Source: a virus | Strand: one strand, 5' to 3' | IMG/VR virus record: IMGVR_UViG_3300044859_000807 | Span: 1 to 58,520 of that record | DNA length: 58,520 bases | Shown here: one piece after another, positions 37,260-47,300 of the stretch | Numbering within the stretch: the stretch's first letter is position 1 | Layout of the letters: every line of letters starts with the position of its first letter | Notes under the pieces: generated by a model | What the model was told of the DNA's origin: nothing | Seen by the model: only the letters and a program-made list of their open reading frames with translations | Database searches by the model: none | Program-made: the position numbers and the translations under genes

Positions 37260-37898
37260 ATGAAAGCAAATATAAAACATAAAAATCTAGCTGGTATTTA
37301 TATGATTAAAAATCTAATAAATAATAAGGTTTATATAGGTAAATCTATGAATATTTATGCTAGAATATGGGAACATAACTATAGATTAAATAAAGGAGTA
37401 TCTGATAGTCCTCATCTACAAAATTCTTGGACTAAGTATGGTTCTGAAAACTTTGAATATACAGTACTAGAAGTACTTACAGATGAGATAGAAATTGCTA
37501 AAAAGGAACTTTTCTGGATGAATGCTTTAAATGCTTTAAGTAAAGATCATGGATATAATTTAAGATCAGATAGTGATTCTCAAATGATTGTTCATGAGTC
37601 TACAAGAAAAAAAATATCAAGTAGATTGAAAAAAGAATGGTCAGAGGGTATAAGAAAAGAGCATGGACAAAAACTTTCAGCTAATTGGAAAACTACACCT
37701 AATAGAGGAAAGATACAAGCTAAAGTATTGTCAAGAGTATTAACTAAATACCAATATAAAGTGAACAATAGACTTTTAGATTATAAAAGGCTAAAAAGAT
37801 GCGGTCTTAAAAATGTTCTAGCAACTTTTCATAAACAAAAAATCAACAAAGTACTTTTTAGAGGTATAAGTATAGAAAGGATAAAATTAAATGGCTGA
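37260..37898 (+). CDS. GIY-YIG homing endonuclease inserted in the DNA polymerase gene, 212 aa
   Basis: The GIY-YIG catalytic domain starts near the N-terminus: LAGIYMIKNLINNKVYIGKS (GIY at 12-14, YIG at 25-27), followed by IYARIWEH, a helix with N-S-W and a conserved E (KKELFWMNAL). The second half (SRLKKEWSEGIRKEHGQKLS and following) is a basic DNA-binding region of NUMOD type. It is placed exactly between the two halves of the DNA polymerase, with its own host-type promoter upstream and an 8-nt overlap with the second half. This is typical of free-standing homing genes that have split an essential phage gene. Confidence 0.85.
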   Translation: MKANIKHKNLAGIYMIKNLINNKVYIGKSMNIYARIWEHNYRLNKGVSDSPHLQNSWTKYGSENFEYTVLEVLTDEIEIAKKELFWMNALNALSKDHGYNLRSDSDSQMIVHESTRKKISSRLKKEWSEGIRKEHGQKLSANWKTTPNRGKIQAKVLSRVLTKYQYKVNNRLLDYKRLKRCGLKNVLATFHKQKINKVLFRGISIERIKLNG

Positions 37899-38373
37899 GA
37901 AAAAAAAAGTAAAATGTAAAGGCTTATTTGAATTTAGCAATTTAGCACTTCATAAAAACAAAAGTTTTTTAATCATACCTAAAGCTTTATACGCGTTCTT
38001 TGTAGAAGGCAAGATACCTGAACAGTTTTTACAAGAAAATAGAAATATCTATGACTATTGTGCAGGTGTAAAAATCAAGGGTGATTGGGAGTTTCAACAA
38101 GTATGTGTAAAGGATCAGGTGATAGGTAGAGAAAAGCTACAAAAAACACTAAGGTATTATATCTCACCAAAGGGATGTAAGATCTATAAAGTAAATAAGT
38201 CTGATGGAAGAGAGATTCAGCTGGAAGCCGGGAAGTGGATGCAAGAAATATTCAATCTCTACGAAGAGAAATCTTGGGCAGACTACCAGATTGATGAAAG
38301 CTATTATCTGGACAAGATTTACAAGGAGATAAATAACATCATTCCAAAAAATAATCAACTAACATTATTTTAA
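37891..38373 (+). CDS. Family B DNA polymerase, C-terminal split part, 160 aa
   Basis: The sequence KVKCKGLFEFSNLALHKNKS and FLIIPKALYAFF continues the palm-thumb region that normally follows NNYLAVY in phage family B polymerases (NYxAV...KxKGxFE...LHKNxSxxIIPxAL). The C-terminus ends with NQLTLF, which could be a clamp-binding or terminal peptide. It has its own ATG at 37891 within the end of the GIY-YIG gene and is expected to assemble with the 35781 product. Confidence 0.75.
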   Translation: MAEKKKVKCKGLFEFSNLALHKNKSFLIIPKALYAFFVEGKIPEQFLQENRNIYDYCAGVKIKGDWEFQQVCVKDQVIGREKLQKTLRYYISPKGCKIYKVNKSDGREIQLEAGKWMQEIFNLYEEKSWADYQIDESYYLDKIYKEINNIIPKNNQLTLF

Positions 38374-38709
38374 ATGCATTTTGAGACAGTAAAATTCCAG
38401 TGTTATTACTGTAGAGAATACCTCACGGATCTTAACAGAACTAAGGACCATGTTATACCTAAGTCCAAGGGTGGGAAACTATCCAAGGACAACAAGGTGT
38501 ATGCATGCAGAAAGTGTAACCGGAATAAAGGAGACCTAACTATAGAAGAATGGATAGAGAAATTGAAAGTTTTAAAATGTACACCAAAGACAAAGAAGAT
38601 GTTTGGTAAAAAGCTTATAATACTACCCACTCTCTATGGAATAATAGAAACATTAATTAATCAAGAAAAATGGCAAAAAGAGCAATCACAGCAACAAAAG
38701 AATTATTAA
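38374..38709 (+). CDS. HNH endonuclease, 111 aa
   Basis: The segments FQCYYCREYL, KDHVIPKSKGGKLSKDN and VYACRKCNRNKG form a complete HNH motif with two CxxC zinc pairs (CYYC, CRKC). It starts on the base after the second polymerase fragment's stop and overlaps the DUF932 gene by 40 nt. A second nuclease gene adjoining the split polymerase suggests repeated invasion of this locus or a role in trimming DNA during homing. Confidence 0.8.
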   Translation: MHFETVKFQCYYCREYLTDLNRTKDHVIPKSKGGKLSKDNKVYACRKCNRNKGDLTIEEWIEKLKVLKCTPKTKKMFGKKLIILPTLYGIIETLINQEKWQKEQSQQQKNY

Positions 38710-39641
38710 TGGCAGCACCTCTGCCAGTTTATGAAGGAGATACTTATACAGTAATCCCACATGAATTTGTAATAGCAGAAACCGTAAGAAACCTAACAAC
38801 CCAAGGGTTTAAAGTAAAGCAAGAGCTCTACAGATGCAACCAGAACGCGAACATAGCACAAGGCATATACCATTTAGATTACTCAGATGATCCTGATATG
38901 GGAATGATGTTTGCTTGGAGTAACTCATATGATAAGTCAATGAGATTCAAATGTGCAATTGGAGGTTATGTCTTTGTATGCATGAATGGAATGGTAAATG
39001 GCAACATGGGAGCCTGGGGAAGAAAGCATACAGGATCAGCAGATTCAGAGACAACAGAAACAATCCAAACTCAGATAAGTAAAGCAAAACAATACTACAA
39101 GCAATTAGTCTATGATAAAGAAACTATGAAAACAATCATAGTAGATGATAAAACAAGAGCTGAATTAGTAGGAAGACTTTACTTTGAGGAAGACTTACTC
39201 AATACAGAACAGCTGACATTAATCAAACACCAAATGCATTCACCAAAGTTTGATTATAATGCAGACACAAAAAGCTTATGGGCCTTATACAATCATATAA
39301 CCCTAAGCTTACACAAATCACATCCTAAAGACTGGCTTGATCATCAAAGACTCGTACATTGGTTTTTCACACAAGAGTACGGAATTCAACCATTAGTCCT
39401 TCAAGAAGACACACCTAATGAGGTTACAGAGAATGTACAGGAAATAGTACAAATCATACAACCCACTCTGGCTGATATAGTTAATATAACAATCCCTAGA
39501 GAGGATCCTATTCAAGAAATAGAAAATCCTTTTTTAAAAGAAGATGTTATTATTAAAATAGATAAACCAGTTATTGAACAACTAGACTTATTAGATGCTA
39601 TCAAGGAGGCAGAAAGTGAAGGTAATTTAAACCATTTATAA
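38670..39641 (+). CDS. DUF932 phage/plasmid-like protein, 323 aa
   Basis: The segments FAWSNSYDKSMRFKCAIGGY, VFVCMNGMVNGNMGAWGRKH and later LWALYNHITLSLHKSH give the typical DUF932 (TIGR03299-like) layout: N-S-Y-D, GGxVFVCxNGM and L-x-x-x-Y-N-H-x-T. The C-terminal 80 residues are an acidic extension. The family is common in phages and plasmids; its function is unknown, possibly linked to replication or recombination. The start at 38670 lies inside the HNH gene. Confidence 0.75.
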   Translation: MAKRAITATKELLMAAPLPVYEGDTYTVIPHEFVIAETVRNLTTQGFKVKQELYRCNQNANIAQGIYHLDYSDDPDMGMMFAWSNSYDKSMRFKCAIGGYVFVCMNGMVNGNMGAWGRKHTGSADSETTETIQTQISKAKQYYKQLVYDKETMKTIIVDDKTRAELVGRLYFEEDLLNTEQLTLIKHQMHSPKFDYNADTKSLWALYNHITLSLHKSHPKDWLDHQRLVHWFFTQEYGIQPLVLQEDTPNEVTENVQEIVQIIQPTLADIVNITIPREDPIQEIENPFLKEDVIIKIDKPVIEQLDLLDAIKEAESEGNLNHL

Positions 39642-39642
39642 A

Positions 39643-40236
39643 ATGAATGACAAGAATATATATGAAGAGCACAAGCTCAAAGATGGCCACATCTTACAGA
39701 TATTTCAAGACACTTGGGCGGAAAGCCCGAGGTCTTGGGATAATCTAGGCACCATGGCAATATTCCACAAAAGATATAATTTTGGGGATGAAGTAGATTT
39801 TGCATCAGAAGACTTCGGAAACTGGTCAGAAATGCAAGAGCATATTGAAAATGAATTAAAAGCTAGTGTATGCATACCTATTTTTATGTATGATCACAGC
39901 GGTATAACAATTAACACAGAAGGTTTTTCTTGTCCATGGGACTCAGGACAAGTAGGATTCATCTATGTAACAGATAAAAAACTTAAAGAAGAATACAAAG
40001 AATCAGTAATTACAGAAGAAGTAATAAAAAAAGCTACAGCAAACTTAAAGCTTGAAGTATCAACCATGAATCAATATGTTATGGGTGATGTTTATGGATT
40101 TCAACTAATTAAAAAAGAAGGAGAGGAAGAAATAATAATTGATTCCTGCTCAGGCTTTTATGGAGAAAACCCCTCTAAAAATGGAATGCTTGACTATATA
40201 AAAGAGGAAATTATTCCTGAAAATTTAATATTTTAA
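39643..40236 (+). CDS. Conserved phage protein, 197 aa
   Basis: The segment WAESPRSWDNLGTMAIFHKR, followed by YNFGDE and later GITINTEGFSCPWDSGQVGF, is a set of motifs found in conserved proteins of phages and conjugative elements. The motif ESPRxWDNLGTMxxxHxRY is easily recognised, but no biochemical function is known to me. It starts one base after the DUF932 gene. Confidence 0.65.
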   Translation: MNDKNIYEEHKLKDGHILQIFQDTWAESPRSWDNLGTMAIFHKRYNFGDEVDFASEDFGNWSEMQEHIENELKASVCIPIFMYDHSGITINTEGFSCPWDSGQVGFIYVTDKKLKEEYKESVITEEVIKKATANLKLEVSTMNQYVMGDVYGFQLIKKEGEEEIIIDSCSGFYGENPSKNGMLDYIKEEIIPENLIF

Positions 40237-40239
40237 AAC

Positions 40240-40503
40240 ATGAAAGAAAATCCTGAAAAAGTAAATTTAGAAGAAATATTGTTTAATTTTGATACATCAA
40301 GTGAGCAAGAGGAAAAACAAGTAGAATTCCTTTACTCTTATTACATAGCTAAGCTTAAGATGCTCCGTAAGGAAAATCCATATTTATATACAACAAAAGA
40401 AGCTGCCAAAAGAGAAGGTTTATATAAAGATTTAATCTCAGCTAGTGCATGTTATCTACATGACTTAAAATTTAAAACCAAGAACAATGAAGGAAACAAT
40501 TAG
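40240..40503 (+). CDS. Hypothetical protein, 87 aa
   Basis: An acidic, helical protein beginning MKENPEKVNLEEILFNFDTS, with FLYSYYIAKLKMLRKENPYL in the middle. It overlaps the MazG-like gene by 17 nt. No family is recognised. Confidence 0.55.
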   Translation: MKENPEKVNLEEILFNFDTSSEQEEKQVEFLYSYYIAKLKMLRKENPYLYTTKEAAKREGLYKDLISASACYLHDLKFKTKNNEGNN

Positions 40504-40870
40504 AAAAGTGGAAATCTTCCATGAAGCTTTTAAGCAAAAAAATGGCACAGGCCCAATGTTGTTAACAACAGGAGAAGCTGAACTACGCCATAGATTAATG
40601 GCTGAAGAGAATGAAGAATACTTAGAAGCTTGTAACAAAGAAGACATGGTAGAAATAGCAGATGCTTTAGGGGATCAGCTGTATATATTATGTGGAACTA
40701 TTCTAAAGCACGGTCTTCAACATAAGATAGAAGAAGTGTTTAATGAAATTCACCTTAGTAACATGAGTAAGTTAGATGCTGATGGCAATCCTATCTTAAG
40801 AGAAGACGGCAAGATTATGAAGAGCAACCGGTATTTTAGGCCGGATATTGCAAAGATCATTTTCAAATAA
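40487..40870 (+). CDS. MazG-like nucleotide pyrophosphohydrolase, 127 aa
   Basis: The segment AELRHRLMAEENEEYLEACN gives the E-E-x-x-E half, and MVEIADALGDQLYILCGTIL the E-x-x-D half, of the metal-binding helices of the all-alpha NTP pyrophosphatase family. EIHLSNMSKLDADGNP is a typical continuation. These enzymes hydrolyse NTPs/dNTPs or (p)ppGpp-like compounds. A phage copy may adjust nucleotide pools or dampen a stress response. It is the last plus-strand gene before the convergent virion block. Confidence 0.8.
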   Translation: MKETIRKVEIFHEAFKQKNGTGPMLLTTGEAELRHRLMAEENEEYLEACNKEDMVEIADALGDQLYILCGTILKHGLQHKIEEVFNEIHLSNMSKLDADGNPILREDGKIMKSNRYFRPDIAKIIFK

Positions 40871-40876
40871 AAATTA

Positions 40877-40913
40877 TAGAGATATTCCTTCGGGAGTATC
40901 TCTATTTTTTTTT
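40877..40913. terminator. Bidirectional terminator between convergent blocks
   Basis: TAGAGATATTCC (40877-40888) pairs with GGAGTATCTCTA (40893-40904) around TTCG, followed by nine T. The minus-strand side is also T-rich after the stem, so it can stop both the early/middle and the virion transcription units. Confidence 0.8.
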
Positions 40914-41049
40914 AATTACCCTGAGATACTCTTGGTTTCCTATAGTTCTTACTATTAGGATTAGAAGAGGTTTTACTCTTAGCATGAATTCCTTTTCTTT
41001 TAATTTTTGCTTTGATCTTAATAGATCCTGTTACTGTTTGCTTAGCCAT
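40912..41049 (-). CDS. Small basic conserved protein, 45 aa
   Basis: A short frame on the minus strand gives MAKQTVTGSIKIKAKIKRKG with a Lys/Ser/Asn-rich remainder. It starts two bases after the stop of the 1109-aa gene and ends at the bidirectional terminator. The spacing, the start MAKQTVTGS and the basic composition match tiny proteins I recall from crAss-like phages; the function is unknown. It could bind DNA or be packaged. Confidence 0.65.
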   Translation of the reverse strand: MAKQTVTGSIKIKAKIKRKGIHAKSKTSSNPNSKNYRKPRVSQGN

Positions 41050-41051
41050 TG

Positions 41052-44000
41052 TTATTTGTTTAGTGTTCCTTTGAATGATTCTACTGCTTCTTCTGGTTTA
41101 ATATTATAACCAGAGTAACCCATAAGTTTTAAGAAGTAAGCCCATGATTTGTTGTCTCCTTGATTCCATATACCTGACTTTTTTTGAAATTCTAGTTCTT
41201 CAGGATCCCATGTAAAGAAGAATTGATCAGTAAACTTGATAGCTCTTTCTAAAGTTCCTGTCATAGCAGATGGTGACTTAACAACCCTGTATGCATCTGG
41301 AAGACTAATATACGCGAAAGTCTCACTTCTCATACGGATTAATTCATATAGTGTGAAGTTGTATGCATAGTTTTTCTTTAAATCTTCATCATCATCACCG
41401 GCTGCCATTAGTATAGCAATCAGAGCTGTAGATGTTATAATGATTGTAGCTTCAGCTATTACTCTTTTTATCTGAGCTTTTTCAAATGCTGAATATGTAG
41501 ACCAATTTTGTGCAACATTAAATTTGTAATCTCTAAGATCTCTTACAAAAGTATTCCAGAAAGTTCTATAAAAACCTTCAGTAATAGTACCTAGTTCTTG
41601 ATCCATTGATAAAGACTTAAACCTTCTCATGTATCCAGGAACAAGATGCTTTCTATACATTGTAGCTAATCTTCCTAAAGAATATCTACCAGCTGTACCT
41701 TTATCAAAATCATTGTAAACACCATGCATTCTTTTACTTAAAGCATGAAGTCTATTTTGTAAAGCTTGTCTTTTCTTTTCTGTAAAATCTGTGTTTTCAG
41801 CAACACCTGTTACTCCAAACTTTTTATAAGCATTTAGCAAAGTCATCTGGGTACCATCCTTAGCTGTAACTGTAGTTGCATCCATAAGAGCAAGCATACA
41901 TGATACTTGTATTTCATGTTCACCAAACTGCTGGTTAAAGAATAATGTGTTAGTTCTAAATAGCTTGCTTGCTACGGAACCTGTAACATCTTTACCATAA
42001 TGATCTTTATATGTTCCTTGCATAGGATCATATCTATTTATAAGTTGACCAAGAAAACTTTCAGGGTAAGACTTTCCAAAGTCAGCAAGTATTCCTGGTA
42101 ACTCTTTCATATACTCAACTTTACCTAAAGCTAGATTTTTCTTATTAAAAAATTCTCCTGAGTTAGCTTCTATAATTAACTGTATATTACCTTGTAAGTT
42201 ATTAGCCACACCTTTAAGAACATCTAGGGCAATAGTAGTAACGGCTGATATACCGGTACCAATATTTGTTATTTTAGATAGAGAAACACCTAATATTTCT
42301 TCAGCCTTTTGCATCTCTCCATAGACAACCATATCTATAAAAGCATCTACATGTTTTTTAGAATAAGCTTCTCCATTTTGTTTAATGTACTCTACATAAC
42401 CTTGCTTATTAGCAAAAGCATCAAGAATAGGCTCACCTTTACTATTAGTTTCAGCAATTTTTCTATCTCCTATAATAGTTTGGAACATAGATATTTCTGA
42501 GTGTATCTCATTTAAAGCTTCATATCTATTAGCCATTGCTGCAAATAACAGTACTGACTTTGCTAAGTCAAGACTAACATTTTCTGCATTCATAGCTTGT
42601 GTGTAGTGAACAGGTAAAAACTTTGCTTCTGTTTCTCCTAGACCAGCTAGACCAAATTCTGGATCATAAACTTTAACATTAATAGCATCTGAGAAATTTT
42701 GTTTTGTTAGATCTATAAGGCCATTTGCTATAGCTCTTTCTAGGTCAGACTTTGGTACAGAAGGTACTCTAAAACCTCTTCTTTTAGAAGCCGGCAATTT
42801 ATCTTGTGCTTCAAAGTATATTTTTAGTAGAGCTTTATGATATTCACCCTTATTATTTTTAGGCTTATCATTAACATCGTACATAGCTAACCACTTAGTA
42901 CTTATATATTTTTTTGCAGGTTGTGATAGTTCTCTTTTATAAGTAGTATTACCAAACTTGTCTGTATACATCACAGACTTTTTCCACTTGTTATATTCTT
43001 CTTCTGTTATAAGATTAGCATTCCTTTGTTTTTCTTTTGCTGCTATGATCTTGTCTATCTCCTCTTTAGGTTTAGGCTCTGTATTTTCTCTGTTCCAGGC
43101 AGCAACCTTGGATATGTATTCTTTAAGCTTTATTTTTTCCTGTTTAGTAGGGACTTCAGATAACTTAGGAGCTTCGCCTAAAGACTTGCGGAAAGCTTTT
43201 CTAGCTTGCTTAAACTTTTCTTGATCATACTTTTGTACAAAGTCTATTCTTTCTGCAGTCTTTTTCTCACCATTTTTATCTGTATAGGTAACAGTTACTG
43301 TTTCATATATACCTTCATTAAACTTTGCAGGGTTATCTCTATTAGCAGTGTTAGATGCTTTATAATTATCAAAAGCTTTGCCTACATATTTTAAGTTATC
43401 ATCATCCTTCATCCGGGCATTTTCTAGTTGACTCTTAACCGCTTTAGCAAATAGAGCTAAAACTGAATCTTCAGAACTAATAAGTGGATCCATTAAGAAA
43501 CTAAGTACTCCTGTATCAGAGGTAAAACTTCTAAGAGCTTCAACAAGTGTTTTTTTATTTAAAGAAAAAGATTGTAGTTTATCTATTTTATCTTGGTACT
43601 CTTTTGCTCTTTCTTCTTTTTTCTTATCACTTAGATTTTCAAAAGCTAAGTTTTTAATACGCTTGTTCAGTGTATCTATTTGGTCAAGAATAGTAGCTCC
43701 CAACTCAGTAGTATAACCTAATAAAAAGTCAGCCATCAAAGGTATACCTTGATTTATGTATCTTGCTTTTATATCATTTTTTGTTGCAATAGCTGCACTT
43801 ACAAGTTGTTGTGGAGTAAGTTCACCTTCTGGTATCTTTATACTTACTCTTTGCATAAAGTACTCTTTTAAGTCAGCATTATTTAACTCATCTAATATAG
43901 AGTAACCATTAATAAAATCAGATATAGCTAACATCTTACCCATCAGATCTTTTCTATCATAAGCATCTTTATTTTTTATAAGATCTTCTAATTGTTTTTT

Positions 44001-44381
44001 TGCTCTGTTAGCATTGTTATATGCATCTTTAATAAATATGTATATAGAATCTACACCTTCTGCAGCCTCTATATTTTTGATAAGATCTTGTAGTTTTTTT
44101 TCTTTTGTTTCTTGATCCCTTACCACTTTTTGCTGTAGAATAGCAAGTTGTTTATTAACAAAAACTTTGATAGAACCAATAAGCTTGCCAAAAGCTGTGT
44201 CCTTTTCAGGATCAATATCAGGAACCTCTTCTTTTTCTGCTTCTGGTTCACTGTTAAGATCTTCATTATCAGCAAAACCTCTTTCCTCCCATAGCTCTAA
44301 AGCTCTTTCTCTATTACCATTGGTTTCTTTTAGTATGTCTTTCCACTCTTGTGAGGATTCATTAGGACAACTATTTAGCAT
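41052..44381 (-). CDS. Large virion (probably ejected) protein, 1109 aa
   Basis: It begins with MLNSCPNESSQEWKDILKET and a segment NRERALELWEERGF, typical of short cargo-type openings. Long coiled-coil segments (about residues 80-420) follow, then a hydrophobic helix near residues 990-1010 (ATIIITSTALIAILMAAG), and a C-terminal part with RMRSETFAYISLPDAYRVVK. This architecture is that of the very large proteins coded next to the RNA polymerase polyprotein in crAss-like phages, which are packaged and probably ejected into the cell. Its start overlaps the end of the 4307-aa gene by 7 nt. Confidence 0.75.
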   Translation of the reverse strand: MLNSCPNESSQEWKDILKETNGNRERALELWEERGFADNEDLNSEPEAEKEEVPDIDPEKDTAFGKLIGSIKVFVNKQLAILQQKVVRDQETKEKKLQDLIKNIEAAEGVDSIYIFIKDAYNNANRAKKQLEDLIKNKDAYDRKDLMGKMLAISDFINGYSILDELNNADLKEYFMQRVSIKIPEGELTPQQLVSAAIATKNDIKARYINQGIPLMADFLLGYTTELGATILDQIDTLNKRIKNLAFENLSDKKKEERAKEYQDKIDKLQSFSLNKKTLVEALRSFTSDTGVLSFLMDPLISSEDSVLALFAKAVKSQLENARMKDDDNLKYVGKAFDNYKASNTANRDNPAKFNEGIYETVTVTYTDKNGEKKTAERIDFVQKYDQEKFKQARKAFRKSLGEAPKLSEVPTKQEKIKLKEYISKVAAWNRENTEPKPKEEIDKIIAAKEKQRNANLITEEEYNKWKKSVMYTDKFGNTTYKRELSQPAKKYISTKWLAMYDVNDKPKNNKGEYHKALLKIYFEAQDKLPASKRRGFRVPSVPKSDLERAIANGLIDLTKQNFSDAINVKVYDPEFGLAGLGETEAKFLPVHYTQAMNAENVSLDLAKSVLLFAAMANRYEALNEIHSEISMFQTIIGDRKIAETNSKGEPILDAFANKQGYVEYIKQNGEAYSKKHVDAFIDMVVYGEMQKAEEILGVSLSKITNIGTGISAVTTIALDVLKGVANNLQGNIQLIIEANSGEFFNKKNLALGKVEYMKELPGILADFGKSYPESFLGQLINRYDPMQGTYKDHYGKDVTGSVASKLFRTNTLFFNQQFGEHEIQVSCMLALMDATTVTAKDGTQMTLLNAYKKFGVTGVAENTDFTEKKRQALQNRLHALSKRMHGVYNDFDKGTAGRYSLGRLATMYRKHLVPGYMRRFKSLSMDQELGTITEGFYRTFWNTFVRDLRDYKFNVAQNWSTYSAFEKAQIKRVIAEATIIITSTALIAILMAAGDDDEDLKKNYAYNFTLYELIRMRSETFAYISLPDAYRVVKSPSAMTGTLERAIKFTDQFFFTWDPEELEFQKKSGIWNQGDNKSWAYFLKLMGYSGYNIKPEEAVESFKGTLNK

Positions 44382-47300
44382 AACTTATCTAGTATTTTGT
44401 TTATTTTATTTAAGTCTTCTTGTGTTTTAACAGCCTCCAAGTTACTAATAATATCTTTTACATCATAACCTTTTTCAGCTAATAGCTCAGTTAAGTTTGT
44501 TTGTCTAACAGCCTTATTTATCTTTTTAAGTAGTTCTTGCTTTTTGTTTACAATATCTGGCTCTACATCTGTAGTAGTAGGTTGAACAGCTGGTTGTGTA
44601 GTAAGTTTAGCTGGTGCAGTTGGCATTTCGGGCTCTAAATCAGCGGCTCTTCTGAATGTAAAAGTTACAGTGTAGTTACTAGTAACTGTACCATCAGGTA
44701 ATGTAATTGGAGGAAAACTTGAATCAGTTTTTGGTGCTTCAATAACATCATGTACTGCTTCAAATCTACCTTTACCATCCATACCAAATGTATAAATATC
44801 ACCATTACGTAATGTAAGTGTTTTAGGATTTACCATTTGACCGGCTCCTCTTACTGCTTTACCTCCGTTATCATCAACTCTTACTTTATGTTCATTACCT
44901 AATACATATACTACAACTGGATAACCTTTAGCAGTATTAGATTCATCAATATCAGTATGTCTATATAATTTTGTACCCTTAGTATATATATTATTTAAAG
45001 CAATGTCATAGTTAGACATATCAATACCTAATGTTTTTTCTATATGTCTTTTTAAGAAATCTAATTCTTTAATGTTTGGTACTGGTGTGCCATCATTATA
45101 TTTAGAGTCATAAAAATAATAAGGTTTAATAGGTTGTAATTTACCAGTAGCATTAAAATCTACTTGAGCTGGTTGAACTTTTAATTTTTCTCCTGTAACA
45201 TTTTTGGTATTATTACCTTTCCATTGCCATCCATAACTAAACATAAGATTAGCTGTGTTACTACCATTTTCAACATAAGCATTTTTCTTAATGTTGTCTG
45301 ATATTGCATTTACTAATTTGTTATCAAACTCTTTAGTAGGATTTGTTGAAGCTTGTACTACACCATATTGAGGTATAACTTCCTTAACTTCAACACCAGT
45401 AGATGGTTGAGTAGTAGAACTCTTAAGTTTATCAAGAATCTGAGATCTCTCAGCAGCTTTTTTGTATACCTCATTACCAGTAGATAATGAGAATATTTTA
45501 TTCTTACTATCTACAACAAACATCTTATTGTTAAACTCTACTTTAGGTAAAGTTTTTATATAACCTAATTTGTCTATGTTAGGAGTTCCTGTAAACTTGG
45601 TACCATCAGGATCAGTAAGTTGTGCTTTTCCAGCAGCATTAATATTCCATAATAAATATGGCTTTTCATTATAAGATACTACATCACCTGGTTGAGGAGT
45701 CTTTTCTACAGCAGCTGGTTGAGTGATAGGTTGAGCAGAAGACTTATTAGCAATAGCTGCTTTTAATTGTTCTCTCCAATTAGCATCTGCCATGTTAATA
45801 GTAGGTATACCTTTTCTTCTTGCCATTTCAACAGCTTGCCCTGTACCACCTTTTGGTCTTAAAGGATCTTTTGTTTCTTGAGCATAGAATAATACAAAGT
45901 CTACTGTACTATCAAGATTTTTACCAAAGATTTGGTTAGTATTTCTAGCCATAAGCTTTACTGCTCCTGGTGTTAATCTATCTGGTGCAGGGTGTATTTC
46001 TTTAACTATACTGTTGGACTTTTCAGTAACATTTTCATTATACTTATCAACAGATGTAACACCATTAATAGTTTTTCTTATACCATAAGGACCAAACAAA
46101 GTTTTGTTTTTACTTCCATCTGAGAAAGCTTTATCTGCACCTTCTTCATCTAAACTTGTTTCTTTATTTTTAAAAGTAAAGCCTGTTTGTAAAGTGTAGC
46201 CTAAACCATCAAGATAGTTAGCAGCTTTAGTCATCAGATCAAGAACTTCTTTTGGAGTTTCTCTAGATCCTATACCAGCATAAGTCATAGTAGGTGTAGC
46301 AGATTTTCCAGGAAGTGAATCAAACACCGGTCTTGTTTTATCTGTAGAAACTTGTGGTTGAATGTTTTGTGTAGGTTCAGCTAGTTTAAACTCTATTTGC
46401 CATGCATTATCAAGTTCTGGTCTTACTTTATTTTCAAAGTAATCTACAGACCAACCTTCTAACTTAGACCAAGACTCAGGATTTTTATCTGAACCTTTCA
46501 ATGGATGAAGAGCTTTTGTAACAACAACATCAACTGTTCTACCATCAGCAGATTCCCAAGTTATTATATCACCAACCTTAGCACTTTTCCAATAGTCAAA
46601 AGCTTTTTTATTACTATATCTTGTAGTAGCTGTTCTTTCACCTTTAATTATTGCATCAAAGGTTGTGTTACTTGTAACATCAGATCTCTTATTTTTACCA
46701 TAAGACATTGTCATTTGTCCTGATAATCTATTAACTGGCTGAGTAGTAGTAGTAGGTAGAGCAGGTGCTGTTTTTATAGCAGGAAGAGGAGCTTCAGATA
46801 TACCTGTCTCAAGGTTTACATCTCTAAGATATATCTCACCGGTTACTTTATCTACTAAGTCATATAAGTTCTTGCTATTAAGCAACCACTTAGTCATGTT
46901 ATTATTAGTAAAGAATGTTTTAGGTAAGGTGCCTTTGTTTTTATCTACCTCCATTTTGAAAGCTGCTAGATCACCATCAGATATTATCTTAGGGTTAGCA
47001 ATCACTTTTGTAGTTTCAACACCCGGGATGTTTGCTGTAGATGGTTCAACCTTAGCTACTTTTTTGCCACCAAAGTTGTTTACATTTACTACAATCTTTT
47101 TACCTGTAGCTTTAAGTCTATCTGTAGCTACATGATAGTCAAGTATAGCCTGATCTACTTCATCAGCTGTTAAGTATGTATTTTGAAACTTAAACAAGTC
47201 AGAAGGACTCATTAAGAATATGGTATCTTTATTACCATTTCTTAGTAAGTTTACTATAGGATCATTAGCATCTATAGTAACAGTTCTACCATTCATAGTA

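Noticed and set aside
37212-37890. Group I intron or intein in the DNA polymerase gene
   Set aside because: Only 48 nt precede the endonuclease start, the second part has its own ATG within the endonuclease gene, and no intein splice residues are visible at the joints.
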